NCBI RefSeq assembly: GCF_022376295.1
Contig: NZ_CP060140.1
Span: 1,802,356-1,866,355 of the forward strand
DNA from: Nodularia sphaerocarpa UHCC 0038
Lineage (GTDB): Bacteria > Cyanobacteriota > Cyanobacteriia > Cyanobacteriales > Nostocaceae
Length of the DNA stretch: 64,000 nucleotides
Reading direction: 5' to 3'
Position 1 is the stretch's first letter. Every line of letters begins with the position of its first letter. Positions 17,896 to 26,891 of this stretch are shown in pieces. Position numbers and translations under genes: made by a program. The notes under the pieces are model-generated. The model was not told the origin of the DNA, did not search any database, and worked only from the letters and a program-made list of their open reading frames with translations.

Positions 17896-19224
17896 CTAAG
17901 ACACCAAGCCAAGTTTCTGCGGTAGTTTACCAGTCCATTTCTGCCACCGCATGATACCCCGATTCACCAATTGGGGATTTTCATCGCCAATAAAACAGAT
18001 GCGCCCCATTCTTTCACAAGCAATCAGAATTTCACCGTTTCCCATAAATGGAGCAATGACAAAATTATTCTGATTTGTATATAAATTAATTAAGTAATTG
18101 ACAATACCTTCTACTCCGTCAATATTAATTGGTGTCTGTGGCTGAGGTATTGATTGGTGAGAAAAAATGCCCACATAAAGATTACCTAGAACTAATTCAT
18201 ATTGAAAAGGCATTTGGCTATGGCGATAAAAATCATAAATATGACCCTCAGAACGCAACACCGCCACCACCCGCGCTTCATCTATTAAGTAATTATGCTC
18301 CCAAGTCTGAGACAGGGTAGCGATCGCTAAAGCAGCATCTGATGGTAACAGGTTTCTAAACTTGGAACTAGCAGTATGATCACAATACACCAAATGCCGT
18401 CCCAGCATCCATTCCTCACCAATTTTTACACTAAGTTGATCACTAGCGCTTGGTTCTGGCTGACGTTGACCTTTTTTGAGCGCCAACTTAGCTTCCCGTT
18501 GCGCCATAGCACTGTTGTAAGCCAAAAGCTGTAAATCTTTTTGCTTCGCCCTAGCTTCCACAATCAATTGAGCTAATCTTGCAGATTCTACTGCATCACC
18601 CCTCACCTGGGCTAACTCCCAAGCCTTTTGAGACTCCTGAGCCAAAATCCGTTCCCTACTACCAGCCCTAGCTATCTTCAGTAGCGCAGTCGGACTATCA
18701 GCAATTGGGGAACCCTTAATGATTTCTTTAACATCTGAGTGAATACATTTAGCAATTTGCTTACCGTGCTGAAAAGTGCGTTCAGAGTAACCAACCTCTC
18801 TGGCTAACTCCACAGTTCGTTTTAGAGGTGGTGAAATGATTTCACCACCTTGAGATGTATGTTGATTATCGCCAACCTTTGCCCTTAAACCCATCCGCCC
18901 TAAAATTTCATCTCGCTCAAACCACAATTCCGAACGCTCCAGTGGTTCCAACTCATTGCGAATCAAATTTTCATCAATTTCCGCCAAACGAGATTGATCA
19001 GAATTTTCATAGTTAACAATATGACACTCAACAGCCTCAAGCCCCAAAAGTTTGCACGCCGTCAAACGATGTAGCCCAGCAATCAAATTCAGCTTTTGGT
19101 CTACCGTAATCGGATTTAACAAACCATTAGCCTGAATGGACTCCTTCAACTCCTTAACCTTTTCGCCCTTAACCGGACGGCGATTAAGACCAATCCGAAT
19201 TTGATCTATGGACACTATAGGCAT
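17896..19224 (-). CDS. ParB-like domain fused to a degenerate DNA methyltransferase
   Basis: A 442-residue protein. The N-terminal about 110 residues are a ParB/Srx-type domain (IDQIRIGLNRRPVKGEKVKEL, NGLLNPITV, LIAGLHRLTACKLLG, RNELEPLERSE). A helical DNA-binding-like middle (SERTFQHGKQIAK) follows. The C-terminal half aligns by pattern with N4/N6-adenine methyltransferases that are often fused to ParB domains (EEWMLGRHLVYCDHT, FMGNGEILIACERMGR, NRGIMRWQKWTGK). The DPPY catalytic motif is absent, replaced by ATLSQTW, so methylation activity is unlikely. It sits alone between the hglE side and hgdB, convergent with neither. A regulatory or DNA-binding role is an inference. Confidence 0.8.
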   Translation of the reverse strand: MPIVSIDQIRIGLNRRPVKGEKVKELKESIQANGLLNPITVDQKLNLIAGLHRLTACKLLGLEAVECHIVNYENSDQSRLAEIDENLIRNELEPLERSELWFERDEILGRMGLRAKVGDNQHTSQGGEIISPPLKRTVELAREVGYSERTFQHGKQIAKCIHSDVKEIIKGSPIADSPTALLKIARAGSRERILAQESQKAWELAQVRGDAVESARLAQLIVEARAKQKDLQLLAYNSAMAQREAKLALKKGQRQPEPSASDQLSVKIGEEWMLGRHLVYCDHTASSKFRNLLPSDAALAIATLSQTWEHNYLIDEARVVAVLRSEGHIYDFYRHSQMPFQYELVLGNLYVGIFSHQSIPQPQTPINIDGVEGIVNYLINLYTNQNNFVIAPFMGNGEILIACERMGRICFIGDENPQLVNRGIMRWQKWTGKLPQKLGLVS

Positions 19225-19814
19225 AATTACTAAATTTCAGTGCAGTCAGTCAAAGATATATCTAAATATATTGCATTAGTATAGTCAATGGCGAGTCAAA
19301 GAAGAAGCAGGGGAGCAGGGAGCAGGGAGCAGGGGAGAAGAGGACATTACTTTGCACTTCCGGCTGCTTAACGACCTTTACTCTTCTATGCGTGGTGTAA
19401 ATTCCTATTTACACCCAAGCAACACCCGATTGACAAGATCAGCAATTTTTGCAATACTCAGAGGCAAGCTAAACCAAGTTTTCCGAGTTCATCTTCTTTG
19501 CGCTGCGACCATCTTAAAATTTAGCTTTTTCGGTTAGCCATATTGTATTTTACACTACTTGATTCGGTGTCAAATTAGGATAAAACTAAGGAAGATTGGC
19601 AGTGACACCACCATTAAAGTTGTGGTTAAGGCTAGTAATTCAAGGCTGCTGTACAGGCGTACAACATATATAGAACTAATTAGACCTCTCAATTTACTGA
19701 AAGTCAGACCAGAGAGAAAAACTCCTTTTGGTTAATTTGTAGATGAGTCTATTGCATTCAAATGATATAGCCATCTTAGGCTGTCCCCTGGCATAGCACA
19801 ATTGGAATAAAAAT
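19225..19814. other. Intergenic region upstream of hgdB with GGGAGCA repeats
   Basis: Separates the divergent ParB-like gene and hgdB, so it must carry both promoters. It holds a GCAGGGA-type tandem run at 19,307-19,337. No coding sequence or clear regulator site was recognised. Confidence 0.6.
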
Positions 19815-21032
19815 ATGGCAGCAAACAAAGAACGCCAGTTATTCACAAAACCCCTCGGTCGGTGGCGAATAATTTTGGCAGCTTCTATCACTTTAGCGAC
19901 TGGATTAGTAACTTTTTACATTTTTTCACAAAATCCATTTAGCCCTCAAGTTCAAACTCCCCCAGAAAAATTGCCAAAGACTACCGCTACCCCTACCCCT
20001 CCTGCCAAACTTGCGGTGACAGCTTTGGGACGTTTGCAACCAGAGGGTGAAGTGACTAAATTATCTGCGCCCAATTCAGTTAACGGTGTGCGGGTTGAAA
20101 AAACCTTAGTCAAGGAAGGAGAAGAAGTTAAAGCTGGGCAAGTATTGGCATATTTAGAAAATTATGCTCGTTCCACAGCCGCCCTGCAACAGGCTTTAGA
20201 TCAACTCGAAGTTGCTAAAGCTAGACTAGCACAAGTTCAGTCTGGAGCTAAACCAGGAGATATTGCCGCCCAAAAAGCTGCGATCGCTCGTTTAGAGTCA
20301 CAATTAAAAGGAGACATTGCGGCTCAACAGGCCACAATTAACCGCATCCAGGCCGAAGTAGATAACGCCCAAAGCGAAAACAATAGACATCAGCAATTAT
20401 ACAAAGACGGTGCTATTTCCGCCTCAGTAGCAGATACTAAAGCTTTGCAACTCAAAACTGTACAACAGCAGCTCATAGAAGCCAAAGCCAACCTCAACCG
20501 CACTCAAAACACCCTTCAAGACCAACTCAAAGAAAGTAAAGCCAGACTGACCAGTATTAGCGAAGTACGTACCGTTGATATAGAATTGGCACAAACTGAA
20601 GTGAATAGTGCTGTAACCGCCATCAAACAAGCAAAAGCAGACCAAGAATTAACTTACCTAAAATCTCCCATAAATGGCCAAATTTTAAAACTTCACGCCA
20701 AAACAGGAGAAGTAATTAGCAACGCTGGATTTGCGGAAATAGGTAAAATATCGCAAATGTATGTAATCGCAGAAGTTTATCAAACTGATATTCAAAAAGT
20801 CAAATTAGGTCAAACAGCTACCATTAATAGCAATGCCTTTCCTGGTAAAATACAGGGAACAGTCAGCGAAATTGGTTGGCAAATTGACAGACAAAGCATA
20901 TTCAGTCTGAATCCCGCAGCAGATACAGACCGCAGAATAGTTGAAGTAAAAATCAGCATTAATAATCCCGCAGATAGTCAAAGGGTCGCCCGTTTAACCA
21001 ACTTACAAGTAGATGTAGCCATTCAACTCTAA
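19815..21032 (+). CDS. hgdB: HgdB: DevB-like membrane fusion protein (HlyD family)
   Basis: A 405-residue periplasmic adaptor of the DevB/HlyD type. It has one N-terminal membrane helix (about residues 17-38), a lipoyl-like half (VTALGRLQPEGEVTKLSAP, VKEGEEVKAGQVLA), a long alpha-helical hairpin rich in Ala, Gln and Lys (about 115-270), then the second lipoyl half (LKSPINGQILKLHAKTGEVI) and beta-barrel parts. Such adaptors link the inner-membrane ABC exporter to a TolC-like outer membrane channel. The order hgdB-hgdC-hgdA next to hglE matches all5347-all5346-all5345 in Anabaena PCC 7120, where HgdB and HgdC are needed for the heterocyst glycolipid layer. No ATPase gene follows. Confidence 0.85.
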   Translation: MAANKERQLFTKPLGRWRIILAASITLATGLVTFYIFSQNPFSPQVQTPPEKLPKTTATPTPPAKLAVTALGRLQPEGEVTKLSAPNSVNGVRVEKTLVKEGEEVKAGQVLAYLENYARSTAALQQALDQLEVAKARLAQVQSGAKPGDIAAQKAAIARLESQLKGDIAAQQATINRIQAEVDNAQSENNRHQQLYKDGAISASVADTKALQLKTVQQQLIEAKANLNRTQNTLQDQLKESKARLTSISEVRTVDIELAQTEVNSAVTAIKQAKADQELTYLKSPINGQILKLHAKTGEVISNAGFAEIGKISQMYVIAEVYQTDIQKVKLGQTATINSNAFPGKIQGTVSEIGWQIDRQSIFSLNPAADTDRRIVEVKISINNPADSQRVARLTNLQVDVAIQL

Positions 21033-21044
21033 TAGAATTTCTCT

Positions 21045-21290
21045 GTCATAACTTGCGTAGCGTAGCCATAGTTGCGCTAAATTTCCTTCTTCCTTCTTCT
21101 TCCCTTCCTCCTTAGTGTCCTTCTCCCAAGGGGAGACGCTAGCGCGGTAAGCGTTCGCGCAGCGTCTCGTAGAGAAGCTATGCCGAAGGCTTTACGTCCC
21201 TTCTTCCTTTGTGTCCTTCGTCCCTTCTCCCAAAGGGAGAGGCTAGCGCCAACGTGGTTCGTTCCTCATATAAAACGCGATTTATCGCGT
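21045..21290. repeat. Intergenic hairpin repeats between hgdB and hgdC
   Basis: Contains several Nostoc-type palindromic fragments: GCGTAGCGTAGCCATAG, CCCAAGGGGAGACGCTAGCG, GTTCGCGCAGCGTCTCG, and CTCCCAAAGGGAGAGGCTAGCG. A similar fragment lies at 41,832-41,890. It separates two genes that are expected to act together. Confidence 0.65.
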
Positions 21291-21324
21291 CTCCACAAAA
21301 TAACATCCCAAATGGTATTAAACC

Positions 21325-22503
21325 ATGAATTTTAAAATTCCTTTAGCGTGGCTACAGCTAGCCCAACAAAAAGTTCGGTTTGTGGTAGCTGTAGCTGGAA
21401 TTGCTTTTATTGTGCTGCTGACCTTCATCCAACTTGGCTTTCAAGACGCACTTTATTCTAGTGCTACTGCACTGCATCAAAATCTCCGAGGCGATTTATT
21501 TTTAGTGAGTTCGCAATATAAATCCTTAACCGCAACTCAAAGTTTTTCCCGGAGTCGTTTATACCAAACCTTGGGATTTGATGGTGTAGAGTCAGTTAGC
21601 CCCATATATTTGCAATTTGCGAAATTAAAAAACCCAAAGACTGGAGAAAAATATTCCATCTATGTGATTGGCTTTGACCCCGGAAAATCTGTATTTAATA
21701 TCCCCGAAGTTGCGGAAAATTTAGATAAACTCAAAATTCCTGATATTGTCTTGTTTGATCGAATTTCCCGCCCAGAATTTGGCCCCATCGCCACCAATTT
21801 TGATGCGGGAAATACTGAGCAGACCATTGAAATATTTCCCTTTGATGCTCCCATTGGTTACAGAGTCAGAGTCGGAGGCTTATTCAGCTTAGGGCCTTCC
21901 TTTGGTGTAGATGGTAACTTAATTGTCAGCGATTCAACCTTTCTCCGGATAAATCCTAATACTCGTCCAGCCGAAATGATTGATATTGGTGTCATCACCC
22001 TAAATGCTGGGGTAAATCCCAACACAGTTTTGCAAAAATTAAAAGCAAGTTTACCTAATGATATCCAAATTTTTACTCGTCAAGGCTTTATTGATTTTGA
22101 GAAAGAGTATTGGGCTGTGAGAACACCCATTGGTTTTATACTTAACCTCATGCTGACAATGGCTTCTGTGGTTGGGGTAGTAATTGTCTATCAAATTCTT
22201 TACAGCAATATTGCTAATCAATTGATTGCCTATGCAACTTTAAAAGCTATTGGATATGCCAATGGATATCTATTAAATATAGTTTTTCAACAAGCATTAA
22301 TCTTAGCTTTATTAGGTTATATCCCAGGCTTTCTCTTTTCCATAGGCTTATATAGTTTCGCTATGGAAGTGACTAAATTACCGATTATGATGACGGCGAA
22401 TAATGCCATCATTGTTTTAGTATCAGCAGTTTTGATGTGCATAACTTCTGGGTCACTGGCTATCAATAAACTTCGTTCCGCAGACCCGGCTGATATTTTT
22501 TAG
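21325..22503 (+). CDS. hgdC: HgdC: DevC-like ABC exporter permease
   Basis: A 392-residue permease of the DevC/MacB-FtsX type. One N-terminal membrane helix (about residues 15-35) is followed by a large extracytoplasmic domain, and three membrane helices occupy the C-terminal 130 residues (around MLTMASVVGVVIVYQILY, ALILALLGYIPGF and AIIVLVSAVLM). It ends with KLRSADPADIF, the same type of tail as the second DevC at 39,638-40,804 (KLRTADPADVF). With HgdB it would form an exporter for heterocyst glycolipids. The ATPase is not encoded next to it, as also in Anabaena. Confidence 0.85.
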   Translation: MNFKIPLAWLQLAQQKVRFVVAVAGIAFIVLLTFIQLGFQDALYSSATALHQNLRGDLFLVSSQYKSLTATQSFSRSRLYQTLGFDGVESVSPIYLQFAKLKNPKTGEKYSIYVIGFDPGKSVFNIPEVAENLDKLKIPDIVLFDRISRPEFGPIATNFDAGNTEQTIEIFPFDAPIGYRVRVGGLFSLGPSFGVDGNLIVSDSTFLRINPNTRPAEMIDIGVITLNAGVNPNTVLQKLKASLPNDIQIFTRQGFIDFEKEYWAVRTPIGFILNLMLTMASVVGVVIVYQILYSNIANQLIAYATLKAIGYANGYLLNIVFQQALILALLGYIPGFLFSIGLYSFAMEVTKLPIMMTANNAIIVLVSAVLMCITSGSLAINKLRSADPADIF

Positions 22504-22708
22504 TTATCCCAATTATCCATAAATATGTATTTGTCTGAAAGCAGAAATCGCCTGCTAGAAAAGTATGCTAGCTCGCCCTTGGCGTTTCCGTAAGTTATGG
22601 CTTTAAAAGCTAACCACGCCCAGGAATTAGTATTACTTAACAAAAGATTGCTAGCTAATACTAATTATTCAACTCAAATCACCTAATTTACCAATCACCC
22701 ATACTACT

Positions 22709-23698
22709 ATGAACCTCCAAAATAAAACTCTCTTAATCACTGGTATTGATGAATTTGTCGGGTTGCGCGCCGCAGAACTAGCGATAGCGCAAGGAATGAA
22801 AGTTCGGGGACTACAAAGTTCTGCTGATGTGAATAAAACAGCCCAAAATTTGGGTATTGAGATAATTGTTGGTAGCATTACCGATGCTAATACTGCCCAA
22901 AAAGCTTGTCAGGGTATAGATATTGTTTTACATAACGCTCAAATTGCTCAAGAAGCTGGCGCAATTAAAGAATTTCGTGAGGTAAATGTTGGCGGTACGG
23001 TCAATATAGCTAAAGCTGCAAAAAATGCTGGGGTGAAAACTTTTGTCCATCTTTCTAGTGTGATGGTTTACGGCTTTAATTATGTTGATGGTGTTACAGA
23101 AGCTGGGACTCTCTCCGGTGAAAATAATCCCTACTGTCAGACAAAAATCGAAGCCGAAACCGAACTTTTACCCCTAAATTCTCCCCCAGATTTTGGTGTA
23201 ATCATTATTCGGGCTGGAGATGTTTATGGCCCTGGAAGTAATTCTTGGGTAGTTCGACCAATTTCGATGATGCGCCAAAAATTATTTGCTTATGCTAATG
23301 ATGGGAAAGGAGTGATGAATCATGTATATGTAGATAACTTGATTGATGCGGTTTTTCTAGCAATTGAAAAAGAAACTTATGGGGAAATTTTTAACATTAC
23401 CGATGGTCAAGAAACGTCCTGGAAAGAGTATTTTCTGCGTTTAGCAGCAATGGAAGGTTTAGCTGCGCCCATGTCTTTACCCAAAGATGAAATGAAGTTA
23501 TTTCTCAAGCTTCGCGCCCAAGGACAAAAACTTTTTCGCAAAAAAGCTGATATTTTGCCAGAGTCTGTAGATTTTATGAGTCGTCCTTTTGCTTATTCCA
23601 TTGCTAAGGCACAAAATCTGTTAGATTACAAACCAAAAATTGACTTAGAAGATGGTTTGCGACTAACACAAGAATGGCTCAAGAAAAATGATATCTAA
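22709..23698 (+). CDS. hgdA: HgdA: NAD-dependent epimerase/dehydratase-like protein
   Basis: A 329-residue extended SDR. The N-terminal nucleotide-binding loop reads TGIDEFVG, a variant of TGGxGFxG. VHLSSVMVYG carries the serine region, and NPYCQTKIEAE gives the YxxxK pair. GDVYGPGSNSW and HVYVDNLIDAV are typical of sugar-nucleotide epimerases. It follows hgdC after 205 bases on the same strand, as all5345 (hgdA) does in Anabaena, where it affects the heterocyst glycolipid layer. Its substrate is not known from sequence; a sugar or lipid intermediate of the glycolipid is plausible. Confidence 0.83.
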   Translation: MNLQNKTLLITGIDEFVGLRAAELAIAQGMKVRGLQSSADVNKTAQNLGIEIIVGSITDANTAQKACQGIDIVLHNAQIAQEAGAIKEFREVNVGGTVNIAKAAKNAGVKTFVHLSSVMVYGFNYVDGVTEAGTLSGENNPYCQTKIEAETELLPLNSPPDFGVIIIRAGDVYGPGSNSWVVRPISMMRQKLFAYANDGKGVMNHVYVDNLIDAVFLAIEKETYGEIFNITDGQETSWKEYFLRLAAMEGLAAPMSLPKDEMKLFLKLRAQGQKLFRKKADILPESVDFMSRPFAYSIAKAQNLLDYKPKIDLEDGLRLTQEWLKKNDI

Positions 23699-23733
23699 AG
23701 GGTATTTAAGTAGTCTTGAGATTTTACTGAAGA

Positions 23734-24744
23734 TTGTTCTATATGAGCAAACAAATGCCGAAAGTAAGCATTGGATTACCTGTATACAATGGCGAAAGAT
23801 TTATCAAAGCTGCCCTTGATTCACTTTTAGCTCAGACTTTTGAAGATTTTGAGTTAATCATCTCAGATAACGCCTCTACAGATAATACTGAAGAAATTTG
23901 TCGAGCTTATGCTGCTCAAGACAAACGTATTCGTTACTACCGCAATCATAGTAATCTCGGTTGTTCGGTTAACTTCAATCGTGTCTTTGAATTGTCTGTG
24001 GGCGAATACTTTAAATGGGCAGCTTATGATGATTTACACGCTCCAGATTTTCTCAGAAAATCTGTTGAGGTACTTGACAATAACCCCAAGGTAGTATTGT
24101 GCCATTCTCATGTATCTTTAATTGATGAAAATGGTGATTTTCTCCAAAACTACAATATTAAACTCGACACGGATTCACAAAAACCCCACAAGCGTTTTCA
24201 CGAGTTGCTTACTAAGCATCTCTGCTATCAGTGTTATGGTGTAATTCGCGCCAGCGCTCTCAGAAAAATACCGCCTATGGGTAGTTATGGAACTGCGGAT
24301 GGAATTTTACTATTAAGAATTGGTTTGCTTGGGCAATTTTATGAAATTCCCGAATACCTATTCTTTGCTAGAATCCATTCGCAACAATCATTGAGTATGT
24401 TCTTCCCCAATTATCATTTGTTGGGGAACAAGCAAACTCAATCTAATGCTAGCATTTTACCTGATTTTTATGCCTATACAGTTTGGTTTGATGCAGCTAA
24501 AAAAGGAAAATTATTATTTCCACATTGGAGAATAGTTTGGGAATATATGCTTTCTGTTTGGCTGTTTAAATTGAGTTTTTATCAGCGTTTACGTTGCCAC
24601 ATCAGTATTTATCAGCAGTTGCAAGGGTCTGAATATCTGTTGCTTAAAGATTTACTCAAAGCGACTCAAATAATATTATGTCAATGTTGGCAACATGGCT
24701 CTATCAAAGAAACAGCATATTATCCGTCAAAGGAATTGCTGTGA
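23734..24744 (+). CDS. Family 2 glycosyltransferase
   Basis: A 336-residue GT-A enzyme: KVSIGLPVYNGERFIKAALDSLLAQTF and ISDNASTDNTEEIC at the N-terminus, and an Asp-Asp pair in KWAAYDDLHAP near residue 100. The C-terminal part is hydrophobic but without a clear membrane bundle. A second ATG at 23,743 (MSKQMPK) is an equally good start. It begins 35 bases after hgdA and probably shares its transcript. The acceptor is unknown; a role in the heterocyst envelope is inferred from context only. Confidence 0.85.
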   Translation: MFYMSKQMPKVSIGLPVYNGERFIKAALDSLLAQTFEDFELIISDNASTDNTEEICRAYAAQDKRIRYYRNHSNLGCSVNFNRVFELSVGEYFKWAAYDDLHAPDFLRKSVEVLDNNPKVVLCHSHVSLIDENGDFLQNYNIKLDTDSQKPHKRFHELLTKHLCYQCYGVIRASALRKIPPMGSYGTADGILLLRIGLLGQFYEIPEYLFFARIHSQQSLSMFFPNYHLLGNKQTQSNASILPDFYAYTVWFDAAKKGKLLFPHWRIVWEYMLSVWLFKLSFYQRLRCHISIYQQLQGSEYLLLKDLLKATQIILCQCWQHGSIKETAYYPSKELL

Positions 24745-24787
24745 CAGTTTATAGCCAAGTAATATCACTGGTTGAAGTCAGCAAAAT

Positions 24788-25261
24788 ATGTGGAAAATTA
24801 CTCATTTTAGTCGTGTACTCCTAGCTACATTATTGAGCATTAGCTTTGCGAGAACAGTCAACGCCGAGCCGACGGCAAAACTGACTGTTGTAGTCGATAA
24901 CATCAAGAACCAAAACGGTGAGGTTTGCATGGGAGTTTACTCTAGTTCTCAGGGTTTTCCCATGAGTACTAAGGATGTGATTAAAAGCGCTTGTGTGCAG
25001 CCTACTGGCAGTATTTTAACTCATGAATTCTCTGGTTTGAAGCCGGGAACTTATGCAGTTGCGATAGTAGATGACCAGAATGGCGATCGCAAGCTTAATA
25101 AAGACTTTCTCGGCATACCCAAAGAAGGTTTTGGTATTTCCAGAAATCCCACTGTCTCAATAGCAACTGGTACACCAAGCTTTTATGATTCCAGTTTTAT
25201 CCTGATGCCAAATCAAAATACCACAATCAACATTTTGATGAAATATTCCCTTGATTCATAA
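24788..25261 (+). CDS. Secreted DUF2141 protein
   Basis: A 157-residue protein with a cleavable-looking signal peptide (residues 1-26, ending TVNAEP). The remainder is a small beta-rich DUF2141 domain, with LTVVVDNIKNQNGEVCMGVY, FSGLKPGTYAVAIVDDQNGDRKLNKDFLGIPKEGFG and a final strand. Two cysteines could form a disulfide. It sits between glycosyltransferase genes in the hgl-hgd strand. The biochemical role of DUF2141 is unknown; export to the periplasm or envelope is the only safe inference. Confidence 0.83.
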   Translation: MWKITHFSRVLLATLLSISFARTVNAEPTAKLTVVVDNIKNQNGEVCMGVYSSSQGFPMSTKDVIKSACVQPTGSILTHEFSGLKPGTYAVAIVDDQNGDRKLNKDFLGIPKEGFGISRNPTVSIATGTPSFYDSSFILMPNQNTTINILMKYSLDS

Positions 25262-25266
25262 AAGTA

Positions 25267-25308
25267 GGGATTAGGGATTAGGGATTGGGGATTGGGGATT
25301 GGGGATTA
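25267..25308. repeat. GGGATT(A/G) heptamer tandem repeat
   Basis: Six perfect 7-base units GGGATTA or GGGATTG. It lies in the short gap between the DUF2141 gene and the next glycosyltransferase and generates a false N-terminal extension of that gene. Confidence 0.85.
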
Positions 25309-25353
25309 ATCGCGACTCGCCATTACACAAGGCAAATTTGCCAAAGAATATAT

Positions 25354-26616
25354 ATGAAAGAGTTGACGATATTCATTACTCAGTCTCTGCTGAGTTGGCT
25401 GGCTATTCAAATGTGTTTAGCGCTGGTTTTTCTGTTCTACCTGCGATTATCGCGCCCCCAAAATTTATTAGCCGATGAGCAGTTACCCAAAACGGCGGTG
25501 ATTCTTTGTTTACGCGGAGCCGATCCGTATTTACCTAACTGCTTGGAGGCGCTGTTAAATCAGAATTATCCAGAGTACGATTTAAAGCTGATTATTGATA
25601 GTCAGGAAGATCCGGCTTGGCAAGTTGTCAGTGATACTATTAACGAACAAGGAGCCAGTAATGTCCAAGTCAGCCCTCTGAGGACTATCCGACACAACTG
25701 TAGTCTCAAATGCAGTTCGCTGTTGCAAGCTGTGTCTGAGTTGGATGATTCCTATCAGGCGATCGCTTTAGTTGATGCTGATACAATTGTTCATCCTAAT
25801 TGGTTACGTGAATTAGTTAGTCCTCTCGCTGATGCAAAAGTGGGAGCAACCACTGGAAACCGTTGGTTTGTCCCCACAGATCACTATTGGGGATCTTTGG
25901 TGCGGTACATCGGTAATGTCTCTACTGTTGTGCAAATGTACCTTTTCCAAGTTCCTTGGGGTGGGACTTTGGCGATTAAAACAGACGTGCTACGCCAAAC
26001 AGGGTTGCTAGATAAATGGGGACAGGCTCTGGGCGAAGATTTTATGATCCACAAGATTCTCAAAGAACATGGAATGCGGGTGAAGCTTGTACCTTCTCTG
26101 ATTATGCTCAATCGGGAAGAGTGCGAAATGCTTGGCTTAATCGAATCTCTCAAGCGCCTCATTTTCTATTCTCGACTTTACCATCCTCGTTGGTTAGCTA
26201 TGGTTGGTGATGCGGTTTCTAGCATTTTGTTTCCTTGTGTGGCAATACTTCTATTTCTGTTATCGTTGTTGGATACACAATGGGATTTAGCATTTTTATT
26301 GTTTTCCACTTATTGCATCTATACTGTGGGATTACTCTTGGTAACTCTGATTTTGGAGTTAGGGGTAAGTCCAGTTATTCGCTCTCATGGTCACCCAACT
26401 ACAAAATTATCAGTGGAGACTATCGGCAAAATATTAATTGCTATTCCCTTAACACAGTGGGTATATGGTTTAGCTTTGCTCTCTTCTCTATGGATGTCAA
26501 CTGTTAAATGGCGCGGTATTGTTTATCGTGTTCAGAATGCCTGGAATGTTCGATTAGTTGAATACCATCCTTATGATTTGTTGGATCAACCTATCGATAG
26601 CAAAATTTCTCTTTGA
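25354..26616 (+). CDS. Membrane glycosyltransferase, family 2/21 (paralog A)
   Basis: A 420-residue integral membrane glycosyltransferase. It has an N-terminal helix (about 8-30) and a GT-A domain with RGADPYL, DAD at 141-143 and GED at 227-229, then a YHPRW motif resembling the (Q/R)xxRW region of ceramide glucosyltransferases, and three to four C-terminal helices. I start it at 25,354 (MKELTIF) because this aligns end to end with the paralog at 26,892-28,154. The longer frame from 25,285 only translates the GGGATT repeat. Anabaena has comparable genes next to hglT. It may glycosylate a lipid. Confidence 0.85.
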   Translation: MKELTIFITQSLLSWLAIQMCLALVFLFYLRLSRPQNLLADEQLPKTAVILCLRGADPYLPNCLEALLNQNYPEYDLKLIIDSQEDPAWQVVSDTINEQGASNVQVSPLRTIRHNCSLKCSSLLQAVSELDDSYQAIALVDADTIVHPNWLRELVSPLADAKVGATTGNRWFVPTDHYWGSLVRYIGNVSTVVQMYLFQVPWGGTLAIKTDVLRQTGLLDKWGQALGEDFMIHKILKEHGMRVKLVPSLIMLNREECEMLGLIESLKRLIFYSRLYHPRWLAMVGDAVSSILFPCVAILLFLLSLLDTQWDLAFLLFSTYCIYTVGLLLVTLILELGVSPVIRSHGHPTTKLSVETIGKILIAIPLTQWVYGLALLSSLWMSTVKWRGIVYRVQNAWNVRLVEYHPYDLLDQPIDSKISL

Positions 26617-26675
26617 GCTAAGTTTATCTTTATGTTTTACTCATTTTTATGGCATCTTTCACTGGGTTTAGGATT

Positions 26676-26829
26676 TTTGAAGAATTAATTAACCACAGAT
26701 GCACACTGATGAATACAGATGAATACAATTTGATTTTTATCGGGAGGTTTGTATTTGAAGAATTAATTAACCACAGATGCACACAGATGAACACAGATGA
26801 ATACAATTTCATCTTCTATTTGGGAGGTT
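26676..26829. repeat. Direct duplication of about 75 bp
   Basis: Two copies start at 26,676 and 26,754. Each begins TTTGAAGAATTAATTAACCA, continues with ACAGATG-type short units and GAATACAATTT, and ends GGGAGGTT. They fill the gap between the two paralogous glycosyltransferase genes. Confidence 0.85.
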
Positions 26830-26891
26830 AGGCAAGGCTATATTAGGTTCTGGTTCATCTATTAAGGTCAATCATACAGCAGGAATTAAGG

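Noticed and set aside
26649..26831. Frames of about 60 codons on both strands between the glycosyltransferase paralogs
   Set aside because: Both are translations of the 75-bp duplicated repeat.
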